From Desmodesmus armatus (Eukaryota > Chlorophyta > Chlorophyceae > Sphaeropleales > Scenedesmaceae): a stretch of 64,000 nt of DNA. The stretch covers positions 1-64,000 of the forward strand of contig VIIQ02000830.1 in NCBI GenBank assembly GCA_007449985.2, written 5' to 3'. Below are positions 24,742 to 36,730 of this stretch, one piece after another (position 1 is the stretch's first letter; every line of letters starts with the position of its first letter). Under the pieces are notes generated by a model, which was not told the DNA's origin, made no database searches, and was given only the letters and a program-made list of their open reading frames with translations. The translations under genes and the position numbers were made by a program.

Positions 24742-24971
24742 GCCTGCCGGCCAGCTGCAGCTTCTGGCCTGTCAGTCTCATGCTGCTGCTGGCAGCAGCA
24801 GGAGGGTGACAGTGCTGATGGGGTGGCGTTGCAGCAGCAGCAGTGTTGCATCCTGCCAGGCTGTCCTGCACTGTCAAAACAAGAATGCCTGCCGGCCAGC
24901 TGCAGCGTCTGGCCTGTCAGTCCTTTGCTGCTGCTGGCAGCAGCAAGAGGGTGACAGTGCTAATGGGGTGG
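24742..24971 (+). repeat. 145-bp tandem duplication
   Basis: GCCTGCCGGCCAGCTGCAGC starts at 24742 and again at 24887. Both copies continue through GTCTGGCCTGTCAGTC-like sequence, a CTGCTGCTGGCAGCAGCA palindrome and GAGGGTGACAGTGCT. The second copy is partial. Confidence 0.7.
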
Positions 24972-27742
24972 TGCTTTGCAGGAGCATCCGGCGGGGTCCT
25001 GCAAATCAGCAGCTTGATAAGAGGTGTCTTTGTTGGGTGCTGGTGGCTGCAGTGTTGGGTAGTGGAGTAGGTGCAGGGGCCTTTCACAAGTGCCACTGCG
25101 TGTCACAAGCATTGCTGACAGCGATTTTGACTGGCGGTATGAATCAGTTGCTGTGCTGCTGACAGAGTCACTGCATTCACACCTCCTGATGCCATGTTGT
25201 GCCTTGTGACAGACACTTTTGCAGGCTCTATTGGCAGTTCCCAGGTCTACAAGCATGTCATGACCATGCTGTTGTGTTGCATTCTCAAACTGTTGTGTGT
25301 CTTCTGAATCATCATGTGTGACACACAGAATGCTGGTAATGTGACAATACCCTTTCTGCACGAAGTCAGAAAACCATGCAGTCATGTCTGCCTTTTTCGT
25401 ACTCAGCCTGAGTAGGCTACAACATACTGCCGATTGCTGCCAAGAACATGATGTATACAATGAGTGACACCCACTGCTAAATGGAAACCTGCGGCAACTC
25501 AGCTAACACCAGTCCCAGCTTGTGCAGTTTCAGCACAGCCAACTGACTGTTCCCTCACAAAAAGCCTCAACCATCAGGCTGCTTGACCGTGGTGTACATC
25601 CAATCAAATACAACAAGCACACGCCAGCAGGGCCGATACAAGAAGAATTGCCCTCCAATGGCCATACCAATAGCGCTGGTGTGCACACGTCTTGTCTGCG
25701 TGGAGTTGGTCAGCCAGCGACTCCACACAAAACTCAGCTTGCAGTGGAAGGGTTCCTCACAACAGACCTGGCCGCCACAAGCTGCAGGCTCAACATGCAG
25801 CCATGCCATACATGCAACAGCTGACAAACTTGTCACATAAGCGTGACTGGCTGCATTTGCAGATACACCCTACGTCCAGCAGACTGACAGCCAGCCAACA
25901 GAATGGTGACAGGCCACGCAGCAGACTTGCTTGCATTGCAACAAGAGCAGCAGACGTGATAAGCAAACAAATGACTGCTTGGGTGTACAGCAGCGAGCAT
26001 GCCAACATGGAAAGTCACTGTGCCCTGCTTGCAGCTGACACTGCTTGAATGTCAAGTCACACCATGAAAGCTTGGACGCCCCTGCAAGCCCCCCAGCCCT
26101 GCGAGGGGGATCATGGAATACGTATGCATGTCGAACAGCAACAGCAATTGCGGGTGCAGTGCACAGTCTGCATGTCCAGTACATGCATACAATAGGGAGG
26201 AGCGATGGCTGTGGGAGGGAGCCAGGGACCAACATACTACCTAGCCACAAGCCACAATCGACGACAATAGTTGCACATGCCACTCAGACACACAGGGACA
26301 GCAAAGGGTCAGCAGCACTGAGGCCGACTGCATGTGGCAGCAGCGGCTGCAGCTGCCCTTGGTGCTGTCGCGTTCAAATGAGCGACAGACAGACGCCGCG
26401 GCCCCAGGAAGGGGGCAGGAGAGCACTCCGCATTGCATGTGCACAACTTCTTGTGCAAATGCAACCACACCCGTGCATCACTCGGAGGTGGTGACAGAAC
26501 AGGACGGCCCCACCTTGCAACCCGCGCGAGCCACACGACAAAAGCTTGTTGAAGCGACAAAAAGAGCTTGCAACAGTCCGCACAAAATCAAAGGGCCCAG
26601 CAGAGAAAGTCCTCTACTGGGCCTCATGACCCGAACCCACACAGTACATGCACATAAGCAAAAAACACCCTGGCCTACTGCATGTCATAATAGCGCAGCC
26701 GCACCCAGGAGCCAACACGCTGCACCAGGCAGCAGTCAATGGGTTGCAAGCACGTGAGAAAAGTCACGGGCATCGCAACCAGTGCCACTCCATCCATGCA
26801 ACCCCTCTCTCATAACTCTCAGTCGGACCCAGCACACAGCAAGCACAGCAAAAGGTGCAGTGTGTGACGACACCACAGCACTCACTCCTGGTGAACCAGA
26901 CTGATGCCCACCCTGTGTCCTGAGTCCAACTGGAGCCAGGCACCAACCTTGCACATGCAGCCGCGATACCCTACCTACCAGCAATCGCCACACACACTAA
27001 CCTGCAATACCAATGTCAAAACACACACAACCTAGGGGAGTGAGGCAGCCGCCTGTGAATGCAGCCGGCTGCCATGCAACACATACACACACACCAGGTC
27101 AATGCGCAGAGACAACCACTGCCAAAAATAACAGAGCAACACCAGGGGCGCCAGCACCACTCCTCAGCCTGCACCAAACCTGGCAGTTACAGCCAGGCCA
27201 TGCAACAATGCAGATGCACGCTCAAGAGGCAAAAGTGTTGACGGCAAAGTACAACACCAGATGAAGAACTCTCAGCACCCCAGCCACTCTTGACAAGACC
27301 ACAATGCACCTGCCGTGACAGCTTGGGCAGCACCTGCTGCTTGTACGTGGAGCTGCTGCCCACAACACCCGCAAACACTGGCTTGCATAGCTTGCTGCTG
27401 CGCATGGTCCAAAGTCACAATTGACAGCAGCATCAGCCACTACTGCTGCCAGCACATGGCACAAAGTCCAAACAAGACGCGCAGTACAGCACTGTGGACA
27501 GCAACAGAAGCGGCCCTTTGGAAAGCAAGGAGTCGGCATGGGCGCACTCACTGTCAGCAGGTTGCAGTCCCAGCAACTAGGCAGGCAGCTGTTGAATACC
27601 CTGGCACACTCAGCAGGAAAGTCCACAGCAACGCTGCACCTCCCGCATACTGCCACCCACTGTCACAGCTGTTGTGCGCAGACGACCAAGCTAGCCCATG
27701 CGATTGCAGCAGTGACAGCGAGCATGTTTGCGCTGTACAGCT

Positions 27743-27875
27743 CACTACTGGCGCTGCCGCAATACCACCGGCTGTAGTGCTGCTGGTGCCAAGAGAGTGG
27801 GGTTCAAATCACTACTGGCGCTGCCGCAACACCACCGGCTGTAGTGCTGCTGGTGCCAAGAGAGTGGGGTTCAAA
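27743..27875 (+). repeat. 68-bp tandem duplication
   Basis: CACTACTGGCGCTGCCGCAA at 27743 recurs at 27811, and both copies run through GCCAAGAGAGTGGGGTTCAAA. The copies differ at only a couple of positions, so the duplication is recent. Confidence 0.8.
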
Positions 27876-28320
27876 ACAAAAGTGCAGGAGAGGAGGCCCA
27901 CAGTGGCTGGAACAGCCACGCGGCAGCAATTCACAATCCACAACTACAGAACGACAGATAGGCACAACAACACACATTGTCAAGCACCTAACACAGCCTG
28001 GACCCGAACCCAACATCCCAAGAGGCTGGCTATCCCGCAAGTGGCACGCAGGGGCGGGCCACAAAGCCACAAGGGGCGGGCCACACAGCGGGTCTGCTAC
28101 GGAGGGATATCCCACAGCAGCAGCTGTTGATACACATGCGCCAGCTAGTTGGGCCTGCACTGCTTGGTACTGCCCCACCCCTTCACAAGTCACCCACAGA
28201 ACCTGCGTGTCAGCTGCGCGCACAGGATGCTGCGCCTCAAGGGGCTCCCACAATCCCAACAGCCTGTGCACCAAGACCATGCAGAACTGCTGCATTTGCT
28301 GACAGCGGCTGGCTGCAGGA

Positions 28321-28336
28321 GTGTAACGGTTTACAC
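28321..28336. terminator. Palindromic TGTAA/TTACA site, possible poly(A) signal
   Basis: GTGTAACGGTTTACAC carries TGTAA on both strands. On the minus strand it lies ~1.0 kb past the stop of the S40-like gene, and I saw no nearer TTACA between. It could serve as that gene's poly(A) signal. Confidence 0.3.
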
Positions 28337-29353
28337 CCGCACACCCGTGACAACCGCGGCCTGCATTGGACATTGTGCCAACCATCCCAAGCCCCCACCC
28401 CAGCGAAAGCCACCAACACAGACACAGACAACCTGTACCTGATACCTTCTTGCAATGCAGGACGGCAACCATAAACACCGACAGGCATTTCATTGCCAGC
28501 AACGGCAACACACAATGGAGGCTGCCTTGCCACTACAGCAAGGCAACTGCACGAATGGGGCTGCTCCAGCACAATCAAGTGGGGGCAGCTGCACGATCCC
28601 AGCAGCACATACAGTCCACAGAAGTCCACAACATGAATGCGCAGCTGTTGGCAGCACTCTGCTAGCGCAGCCGCAGCCTGACCAGGAGATTCCGATGGTG
28701 TACATACAGTACAGCGCAACTACCCACCAAACACCCCAGCACAAGGAAAGGCTCCTGCAGCAATGCCCAGTCATACGCCGGCTAAAAAACAGCCAGCACG
28801 CCTCAAACAGCGGCGCGTTCAAGTCCCCCCAACACGTCAAGTACCCCCGTCCTGTCACCAGGACACTACTGTACATGGCCGCCAGCTAAGCAGAGCAGTC
28901 CTGCAGTCTGCATGGCATCAGCACCAGCACAGAAGGGGCACAACGCACCCCGTCTACACAGCCATCTCATACCAATGCCGCTGCAGGAGTGGCTACCAAC
29001 CCCTACTACAGCGGCCGTCAACCAGCACAGCCCTCCATGCTACAGAGCCAGCCTGCACGCGCGTCTGCGCCACTGCCCTGCGCGTAGTGCTCAGCGCTGC
29101 TGTGCGCATCGCTGCAGCGCAAGCCCTTCTCAGACTGCAAGAGAGCGGCTGGTATCGCGTCAACAAAGCACAGCATCACCAACAGGGCGCACCACCTTCA
29201 GTGCTGCTGCAGCGCCAACTCCACCCACCCCACCCAAGGGGGGCACAGCCTGGCCAACCAGTGCACGCGCACCCCCCAAGGCTGTATAGCAGGTACATTG
29301 GCTAAGATTACGCAGCAGCAGGCCAGCGCGCCCAGATCCCGCCAACGCCCCCC

Positions 29354-30594
29354 TCACTGCCTGAAGCTTGTGATGGAGGTCTGGGGCTTGAGGGTCTCTG
29401 TGTGACCCTCCAGGAAACCGGTGCGGCGCAGCACGCCTGAGCGCAGCCTGATGGCGGCACTGCCCTTGCGGCACAAGCTGTCAGACACCTGCAGGAGCAG
29501 CAGCAGCAGGATCAGGGGACAGGAACAGCAGGAGGTGCAGGAGCAGCAGAGCAGGGTGCATGACAGCGTTAGGGGACTGGTGATGAGTTCGCACCAAGCG
29601 TGACGATGCGGCAGGTGTAGACCGTGCGCGCATTACTGCCAAGAACGTGCAACAGGCAAGGAACGTAGAGAAGCGCGGGTTCAGTCAAAACCATTGCTGA
29701 GCGCAGGAAGTGCAGGTGCACTGCACCAGCCACTGCCGCTGCTGTTGGGACACAGAGATTGGGCGGTGTGCATGATGCAGCAGGAACAGACGGACCCCCT
29801 AGCAGCATGCTGTACGCACATTGGTTGGGTCCAGCAGGCTGCTGGCAGCAAGCTCATGTGGTGGCACAAAGACTGACAGCTCGTCATGGTTGGCCAAGCT
29901 GCCCTGTCGGCTGCGGCGGGGCATCACAATGGGCTTTGGGCAGCTGCGTGCGACCATGCCCGTGGCAAAGGGGGTGCTGTTGCTGTTGTTGGGCACTGAG
30001 ATCTCAATGCCACTGATGGTGTTGGCGTGGGTGAGTGTGGGCCTGCATTCATGCGAGGCACAGCAGTGGGACAGCAGAACCAAACAGGGGTGAGAGAGGG
30101 CACGTTAGCTGGTCAATTGGACGTATATTGGCCGTCACTGAAGGTGTGCTGCTGTTCTGGAAGTCTAGACTGACTTGAGACCGCGTCAGACAGCAAGTGA
30201 ACTGAAAACCGTTCAAAAGGAATGTGTCAGTCTGACGTCCAAGGGTGACTCTGCAAGCGGCAGCGCACCTGGAGAAGCTTGCTGATGCCACAAAGGAGCG
30301 GCACAGAGCGTCAATGCCGCTGCCAGCGCTGTATGGCGACTCCTCAATGCCGTCTGCCTCGTGAGCAGTGCCCCAGAATGGCTCTGCATCCTCCTCCTCC
30401 TCAGCCTTAGAATATTTGGGGGTGTCTACATCATCCTGCAGGCTAACGTGCAGCTGGTTCTCGTTCTCCAGGCTGCACTGCACATCCGATTCTGCCAGAA
30501 CACTGTGCGAGAGCTGGCTGGATGCAAGCCCAGTGCTGGTACAAGATGATGATGAGATTGCAGAAACGCCTGCCTTGAGGGCCTGTGAGAGCAT
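29354..30594 (-). CDS. S40-like (Senescence_reg family) protein
   Basis: Three exons on the minus strand, 30594-30269, 30042-29820 and 29488-29354, join in phase to encode 227 aa from ATG to TGA. Donors are GTGCGC and GTGCGT; acceptors are AATGCAG and CTCCTGCAG. The N terminus is acidic and Ser-rich (AEEEEDAEP). The middle carries FVPPHELAAS, and the C terminus LRSGVLRRTGFLEG. These match in order and spacing the plant S40/DUF584 signature: VPPHE, then a basic stretch, then RNAVLRxTGFLE-like sequence. Plant S40 proteins are small, often nuclear proteins linked to senescence and stress; their biochemical function is unsettled. The GRTLKGRD core of land-plant members is only weakly recognisable (LCRKGSAAIRL). 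Family assignment is by remembered motif, so moderate. Confidence 0.62.
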
Positions 30595-32335
30595 CGTATC
30601 GCCCTGAGCTTCTGTGCACGGGAAGCACGGGGATGCGCTGTTGAACAGACAGAGACAAACAAAGGACCACGGCGTTCGATGAAGTCTGCGGGCCTGTTCG
30701 GGGACGCACAGCAGCTAATTATTGTGACCGGATTGTGAGGATCTGCTATTTGAGGTTCTGCGTCGCTTCGATGTGACAGCTAGGTCTAGGCAAGTGTGAA
30801 ACTGAAAAACTGATGAACATAATGCCATAAAAACAATCCCTCAAACCTGCAGTGCCCGGACTGCAGGATTACTTGCCAGCCTGGCTCACCCGATGCTGCA
30901 GGACAGCTGTGACACACAACTACCAGCACTCAGGTACAGTCAGCCTGAGCTGCGTAACTTGCAAGCAATGAGGCGGTCATCAACGTACGTACTGTATCTG
31001 CTGTCAGCCAGGATGTGCTATACCCATCTCTGAACTCTGAAGGGCTGGACCACTTGCCCAGCTACGTTCCACCAACTGTTCCATCCCGTGGCGGGCATGC
31101 AGCTGGCTATAGCTAGCCGGGAAACATATCAGCAATGGTTCCTCCCCCTGGGGTGTCTTCAAGGTGTTGGCCAAACAGCAACACTACCGGGCCGCAGGTG
31201 CCATGCATGCCAGCCAGTGCAGCCAGCCAGTCAGTAGCCAGTACAGCCAGCCAGTACAAGCTGATCAGTCAATGAACTTGGCAACGATTGCTTTAATTCG
31301 ACTTATCCCTGCACCAACCAGCACACCGATAACCCAACTTAGCACACCAAGGATCTAGTCAGCAGGGAAAGATCCAGCCAGGGCACCTGCCGGACTGCAA
31401 GCGCAATTGCGATCCAGTTCACTAAGCAGTGCTCAGTAAGCCTTACTTGTGCAACACACTGTCTGCCCGCCCACCTACCTTTCATGGCACGGTGCCACCA
31501 GCACCAGGACTGCAGGGGCAACAAATCACTCCAACAGCACTGCTCCTGCAAGCCTCTGACTTCTACTGTGCTAAGGTGAAGCAGACAGAAGGGCGCTTAC
31601 AAGGGCCTTGCCAAGTTGGTATTCAGAGCAACACCAGACAATCACAGTGCATCAACAAGCGAACCCGCCATGACACAGGCCCGGACATACCCAACAGACT
31701 CGAGTCTCAAAGTATCCTGACAACCAGGCTCCCCACAACTGAACACCACCAACCAGATGGGCACAGTCAGGCCCAATGACAGCACCATACAGTACGAGCA
31801 GAGCACAGCCTTGCCAAGGCCAGGCAGCACTTACAATCACCACTCAAGGCAGACCAGTGGTCACACGTATGTGTTTGGGCACCAGCAGTGGTGGTCCACA
31901 TGAGCAACAGCACCGGCACATGAACCTCCATGCTGTGATCACTTTCGGGCCCCAGCCGTGTGCAGGCACCTCCCCTGCAGCTTCTGGACACTATTGCAAA
32001 TAGGTTAATCTTACGCAAGAGAGGCTTGGGGCAAGAAATCGCTCACGGATCCACTGCAATTGCGCATATCTGCCTCCTGTTTGAAAACAGGTTCAGCAAG
32101 GTAGGGTACGCACGCGCGGGGGCTTTCAAGGAGGGACGTCTGCTCACCAAGCCCCTGTAAAGCCCCTGTGTGTTGTGAGCTTCACCTTCCCCGTGACCAG
32201 CGCCCGTATAATCCTCCAGTCACTTCAGATCAAGCCCAGATCAACTCCATTCTTGGTCGCATCCGCAATCTTGACACGGACTATCGGTTTCACCTGATCC
32301 TGATCCCGACCTCTTCAAGTTTCAAAAGGCTCATC
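30595..32335. other. Intergenic region between divergent genes
   Basis: This should hold the promoters of the minus-strand S40-like gene and the plus-strand LRR gene. Short AGCCAGT repeats occur at 31210-31260. A GTATAATC string at 32205 is a weak TATA candidate for the LRR gene. No coding sequence is recognised. Confidence 0.45.
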
Positions 32336-34555
32336 ATGACCAACAGGCAATCGGCAGCTCCCCTGCTGCTGCTGCCACACTCCTGCCTGCAGCAGATCCT
32401 GAGCTTGCTAGACCTCCGCAGCTTGTGCAGCGCTGCCAGGGCTCACAGCATCCTGCACCAGGCAGCAGTGGGGGTTTTCCCTAACAGCATCATCGGGAAC
32501 CAGACGCAGCTGAATTTCCTGATGAACCAGTACATCCCCTCTTTCGGAGGGCAGGTTGACAGCCTGAGCTTTGAGGGTGCAGGGGGCGTCATCCTCCTGC
32601 GGGATGAACTGCCTGCAAGCCTCACGAAGCTCACAAGCTTGCACCTTGACAGCCTGTGCCTGCAGCTGCAGCCTGGTGGGGGCCACCTGGGCGTGCTCGG
32701 TGCTGCTGCAGTCCCTCCTCTCAAGCAGCTGCGCCTCAACGCATGCATGCTGCTTGATAGGGGCGAGGGGCTGGCAGAAGCGCTGGCCCTGCTGCCTGGG
32801 CTGGAGCACCTTGAAGTCACCAACAGTGTCATGCCCAACATGCGCAGCAACCACCACGTGCAGGGTGACGTGTTGCTGAAGCTGCCGCAGCTGACGTGCC
32901 TTGTGCTTGAGGAGGTGCGGTTGAAGCCCTGCGAGAACGAAGCTGCCGAGCTGCAGCCCCTCACAGCTCTCCCCCAGCTGCAGGACCTGCGGTTGGCATG
33001 CTGGGGCAAGCGCAGCGTTCCTGCCAGCGCGCTGTCATGCGCAGGGCACCTGACACGCCTGGAGCTGTGCGTGCGCAACGGATTCTTCAGGCTCAAGCCA
33101 GACGCCCTGGCAGACCTGACTCTGCTGCAGCACCTGGAGCTGCGGTATGCAAACGTGTCGGGCGGTTCAGCAGGCGTGGAGCTACTGCTTTCTCGTCTGG
33201 AGGAATTGCAGCAGCTCACGTGCTTGATCTTGTGCGACAGCCTGTGCTCCTCAACAATGTCAGCCTTCCCAGCAGCAGCAGCCTACGGTGCCCTTACGGC
33301 TAGCAGCAAGCTACAGTGTCTTCACATCAGCCGCAGCATGTTGCCGGAGGGTGTGTGGCAGCACATGTTCCCTGCTGGCAGGCAGCTGCCGCAGCTGCAG
33401 ACGCTGCGGCTTGTAGATATCCGCTGGCAGGCAGCTGCAGACGCTGCGGCAGCTGCAGACGCTGCGGCAGCTGCAGACGTTGCGGCAGCTCCTGCTGGCG
33501 CAGCAGCAGCTGAAGACGCTGCGGCAGCTCCTACCGGCTCCGCGGCAGCTACAGACGCTGCGGCAGCTCCTACCGGCTCCGCGGCAGCTACAGACGCAGC
33601 AGCAGCTCCTACTGGCGCAGCAGCAGCAGCTCCTGCTGGCGCAGCAGCAGCTGCAGACGCTGCGGCAGCTGCAGACGGTGCCGCAGCTGCCGCCGGTGCA
33701 GCTCCTGCTGCTGCAGCAGCACCTGCCGGCACCCTCCTTGCTGGCTGCTGCCCTGCGCTGCAGTTCCTTGATCTGCGGGGCTTGCGTTATAGCAGGGGGC
33801 TGCTGGCCTCACTGCAGGGGCTGAGCAGCTTGGACGCACTGCAGCTGGAGCCTGCTGCAGGCTCAACAGAGGAGCTGCAAGATGTGACCCAGTTGGCAAG
33901 GCTGCAGCAGCTTGTGCTGCGTGAGGCTTACCCCCCCACGGAGGGGCTGCTGCTGCAGCTGACGCAGCTGCGGCAGTTGACCCGCCTGAGCTTCAAGGGC
34001 CGCCTGAACGGCTTGTACGAGGGAGTCCTCCGTTGCGAGGTGGGTGTCATATACTGCTGCACATCACAGCGTCTGGTTGTTGTTCGCTGTCAGTTGCCCC
34101 AGGGGAGAAAGCTTCTGTGTTTTGCTTTTTGTCTGGCCCTGTCACAGGGACAGTGGTTTGTCTGGGCATATTCTGATCCTCACCTGGATACCAATGCCCT
34201 TGTGTGTGCTGACCCCGGCACAGTGCAGCTTTGTTGCTCCTTGCATGACCCAGCGAATTGTGGGTGCCTCCTTTCACCCGACCGGCTGTGCTGTTGGTTC
34301 AGGGAGAGGGTGAAGGGTATCGTAATTGTAACTTTACTGCTGGGTGCTACTTCCCGCATGTTTTGTGCTGAGATATTGCGCAATTCATGACCTTGGGAAC
34401 ATTGCTGACTCTGCTGACTGCTGCTGCTGCTGCTGCTGCGTGCTGCTGTGCAGGGCCCTGGTGACGAGCCTGTGTGGCGCCAAGTGCTGCAGCGCCACCT
34501 GAACCACCTCAACCCCGCAGTGGCGCAGCAGGCAGCTTTAGCACTGGCGCAGTGA
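32336..34555 (+). CDS. F-box-like/LRR protein, family copy 1
   Basis: Two exons, 32336-34039 and 34454-34555, join in phase to give 601 aa. The N terminus (LLLLPHSCLQQILSLLDLRS, then CSAARAHSILHQAAV) looks like an F-box-type helical motif. It is followed by irregular leucine-rich repeats (LPASLTKLTSLHLDSL, LPQLTCLVLEEV, LTLLQHLELRYAN). F-box/LRR proteins usually act as substrate receptors of SCF ubiquitin ligases; that role is inferred. An Ala-rich insertion (about 33430-33725) sits inside the LRR region and is absent from the two paralogues at 44.7 and 47.8 kb. Exon 2 encodes EPVWRQVLQRHLNHLNPAV and AQQAALALAQ, conserved in all three paralogues. The ATG at 32336 is chosen by alignment with the paralogue starts; the open frame extends upstream without another good start. 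Confidence 0.75.
33430..33725 (+). repeat. In-frame 18-bp coding minisatellite (Ala-rich insert)
   Basis: Repeats of GCAGCTGCAGACGCTGCG and of CCTACCGGCTCCGCGGCAGC encode ~95 residues of AAADAAA and APTGSAAATDAAA type. The expansion is in frame and specific to this paralogue. Confidence 0.85.
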
Positions 34556-35299
34556 GCCTGTCAGAGTAGGTGGCAGGGTGCTGGCATAAGCATGGTGGGT
34601 CCTTGGTTGCAAGCGCAAGCTGCATCGTGCTGGTGTCTTATCTATTTCACATGCGTGCTGCTGTGGCGGCATTCAGTATTGCATGGCATTCACTGGTGTG
34701 GTAGTGTGTGACAGTACTCTAGTATGTCAGAGTGGTGCAGTAGGTGGCAGCTACAAGCTGCACCATGGTGGTGGTGGTTGGGGGTTCAACTGTGATTGTG
34801 AAGTTGTGGGTTGGCCTGGCTTTTTGAATTTCTTATAGTTTGCGTACCAGGGGGGGGGGGGCTCCCACTACTATGTGCGGTTGTTAGCGTGCTGCAGTTC
34901 CTGTCCGGTCACAGAGCCTACAGTGTGGTAGCCGAGTGTAGCAGCATCAAGATGTGCATTAAGCTGCGTATGGCCACACTGCCGTGTCTTCTGTGTAGAT
35001 CGGACCAGGGGACTCTGCAGGTTGCTGCTGCATATGTTGCGACTGGATCAGACCTGAGTTGTTGTTCTTGTCTAGAGCATGTTCTGTTCCAGGACACTGA
35101 GTGGTTGGCCTGTATGCTAACCCTGGTGGTGTCTGTGTAGCTGTCTGTGTAGCTGTCTGTGTACCTGGCTGGCTCGTGCCTTTCTGTGGTTGCAGGCAGC
35201 CTTTGCTGAATTCAAACCCTGGTTGACTTAAATGGACAGGGATGGGCTCTGTTGAGCACCAAGCCAAAAACAAAAACAAAAAAACACTTGAAATGGTAT

Positions 35300-35304
35300 T
35301 GTAA
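35300..35304 (+). terminator. Candidate TGTAA poly(A) signal of LRR copy 1
   Basis: First TGTAA noticed after the stop at 34555, giving a ~750-nt 3' UTR. Confidence 0.4.
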
Positions 35305-36409
35305 GACGGTCCCTTTTGGTCATGTCCACTTGGTGGGTATTGGAGTTGTATGCATGTGAACAGGACGTGCCTTCAGCACAAGAGCAGTCACCGCTCTGCT
35401 GCATGTCACCGGTGGCTGGTGTGGTGCTGGCCCTCCAATCGCTGGCCAGTGGTTTGTTGGTGCGCTCTACCTGATTCACCTGAAGGGAACCTGTCAGTTG
35501 TGACTGCTGTTGGCAACTGCTTTTGAGCACTGGCAGACGTTGTTGGTGCTTGGTGGTTGGATCCTTTCAACTACCCCTTTCTGGGGCATAGGGGTTCTGA
35601 GCCGCAGGTAGCCTTGTGCTGGGAAGTGAGAGGTGACACGGCATGCAAGCACCGCACAAGGTGTGTGCAGTACAGTCACCACACTGCTGCATCCTGCTGT
35701 GCCTTGCACACACGCATGCCATCCACACTGTCTGCTTCTTGTTTTGTTGTCTGATTAAGATCAGGAGTGTCTGCAGGTTGCTGCGCAGGTTGGGGCTAGT
35801 TTTTCTTGGGACAGCAAAGAGCCTGACCTGCGTATTTGTTTTTGGCGGTGTCGATCTTGTCACTTGGCTCGCTGGCTGGTGCTTCTCTGTGGTTGCTGTT
35901 GCAAGCAGCTGTCACAGGGCTTTTCCTAGTTGACAAACAACAAACAAAACAAAAACAAAAAACATTTGTCCAGAGGTTGCCCTCTGTTGAGGTGCTCATT
36001 TGGTGGGAGGGGCGGCTGACTGCCCGTGAACTCCTGTTGCGTTCAACACACGAGCAGTAATAGTAGTAGTAGCCATTACTCATCTGCATGGCGGTTGTGT
36101 CATACGGCGGCGTGGCGTCATCCCCCAAGTTGATAACTGTTACTGCCAAGTGGATGGATGTTTGTCTGTGTGCTTTCTGCGAGTGAGTTTAGCGTTTGCG
36201 GCTGAAGGACATGTTGGTCTGGACTGGCAGGTGAGAGGGTATGTTTGTGTGGTGTTGGTGGGTCATTAGCAACGCAGTAGTAGTCTTGAGTAATTGTGGT
36301 GCACTCCTCAAGCAGGAGAGGTCAGGTAGCGCTGGCTGTGTGCCCCTTGGCGCACTGACGCGTGTTGTATGATGATCAAGCAGTTGCATGTCTGTGTCTC
36401 TGCAATTGA

Positions 36410-36730
36410 CTGTGCGAGGTAAGGCTGCCTAGCTTGCCTGTGTGTGCTCCACGTCAGCAGCTGTGATATTCACTCTTGTTCAGCGGTCTGTGTCTGCGTG
36501 CAATCAATGGTGTGAGGTGATGCCGTGCCTCACGTTGGCTAGGGGCGAGTGTTGTGGTACTACACTTGTGTTCACAGTTTGTGTATGTGCTGTTGTTTGT
36601 GTGAGGCGTAGCCGCCTAGGCCTTCGTGTCCCACGTCAGCAGCGGCGAGTGGTGTGATACACACTTGTGTTCAGCAGTCTGTGTCTCTGTGCTTGTGTGA
36701 GGCGACGCTCCCTAGGCTTGTGTCACTCAT
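36410..36730 (+). repeat. Degenerate ~120-bp tandem repeats
   Basis: Roughly three units share GTGTGAGGYG, a CCTAGGCTTGTGT-like string, CCACGTCAGCAGC and CACTTGTGTTCAGC followed by GTCTGTGT. They are too diverged to date from sequence alone. Confidence 0.55.

Larger units (their letters stand above)
23938..29353. other. Long intergenic region, repeat-bearing
   Basis: No gene could be supported. 24230-24990 is Ala/Gln-like, CAG-rich sequence with a 145-bp tandem duplication and might be an eroded coding relic. 25160-29350 is CA-rich on the plus strand, with no long frame showing domain-like sequence. The part next to 29354 should include the 3' UTR of the minus-strand S40-like gene. Confidence 0.4.

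Noticed and set aside
27790..27830. tRNA-like B-box string GGGGTTCAAATCACTAC
   Set aside because: No matching acceptor stem, D arm or anticodon arm could be built around it; it is part of a 68-bp duplication.
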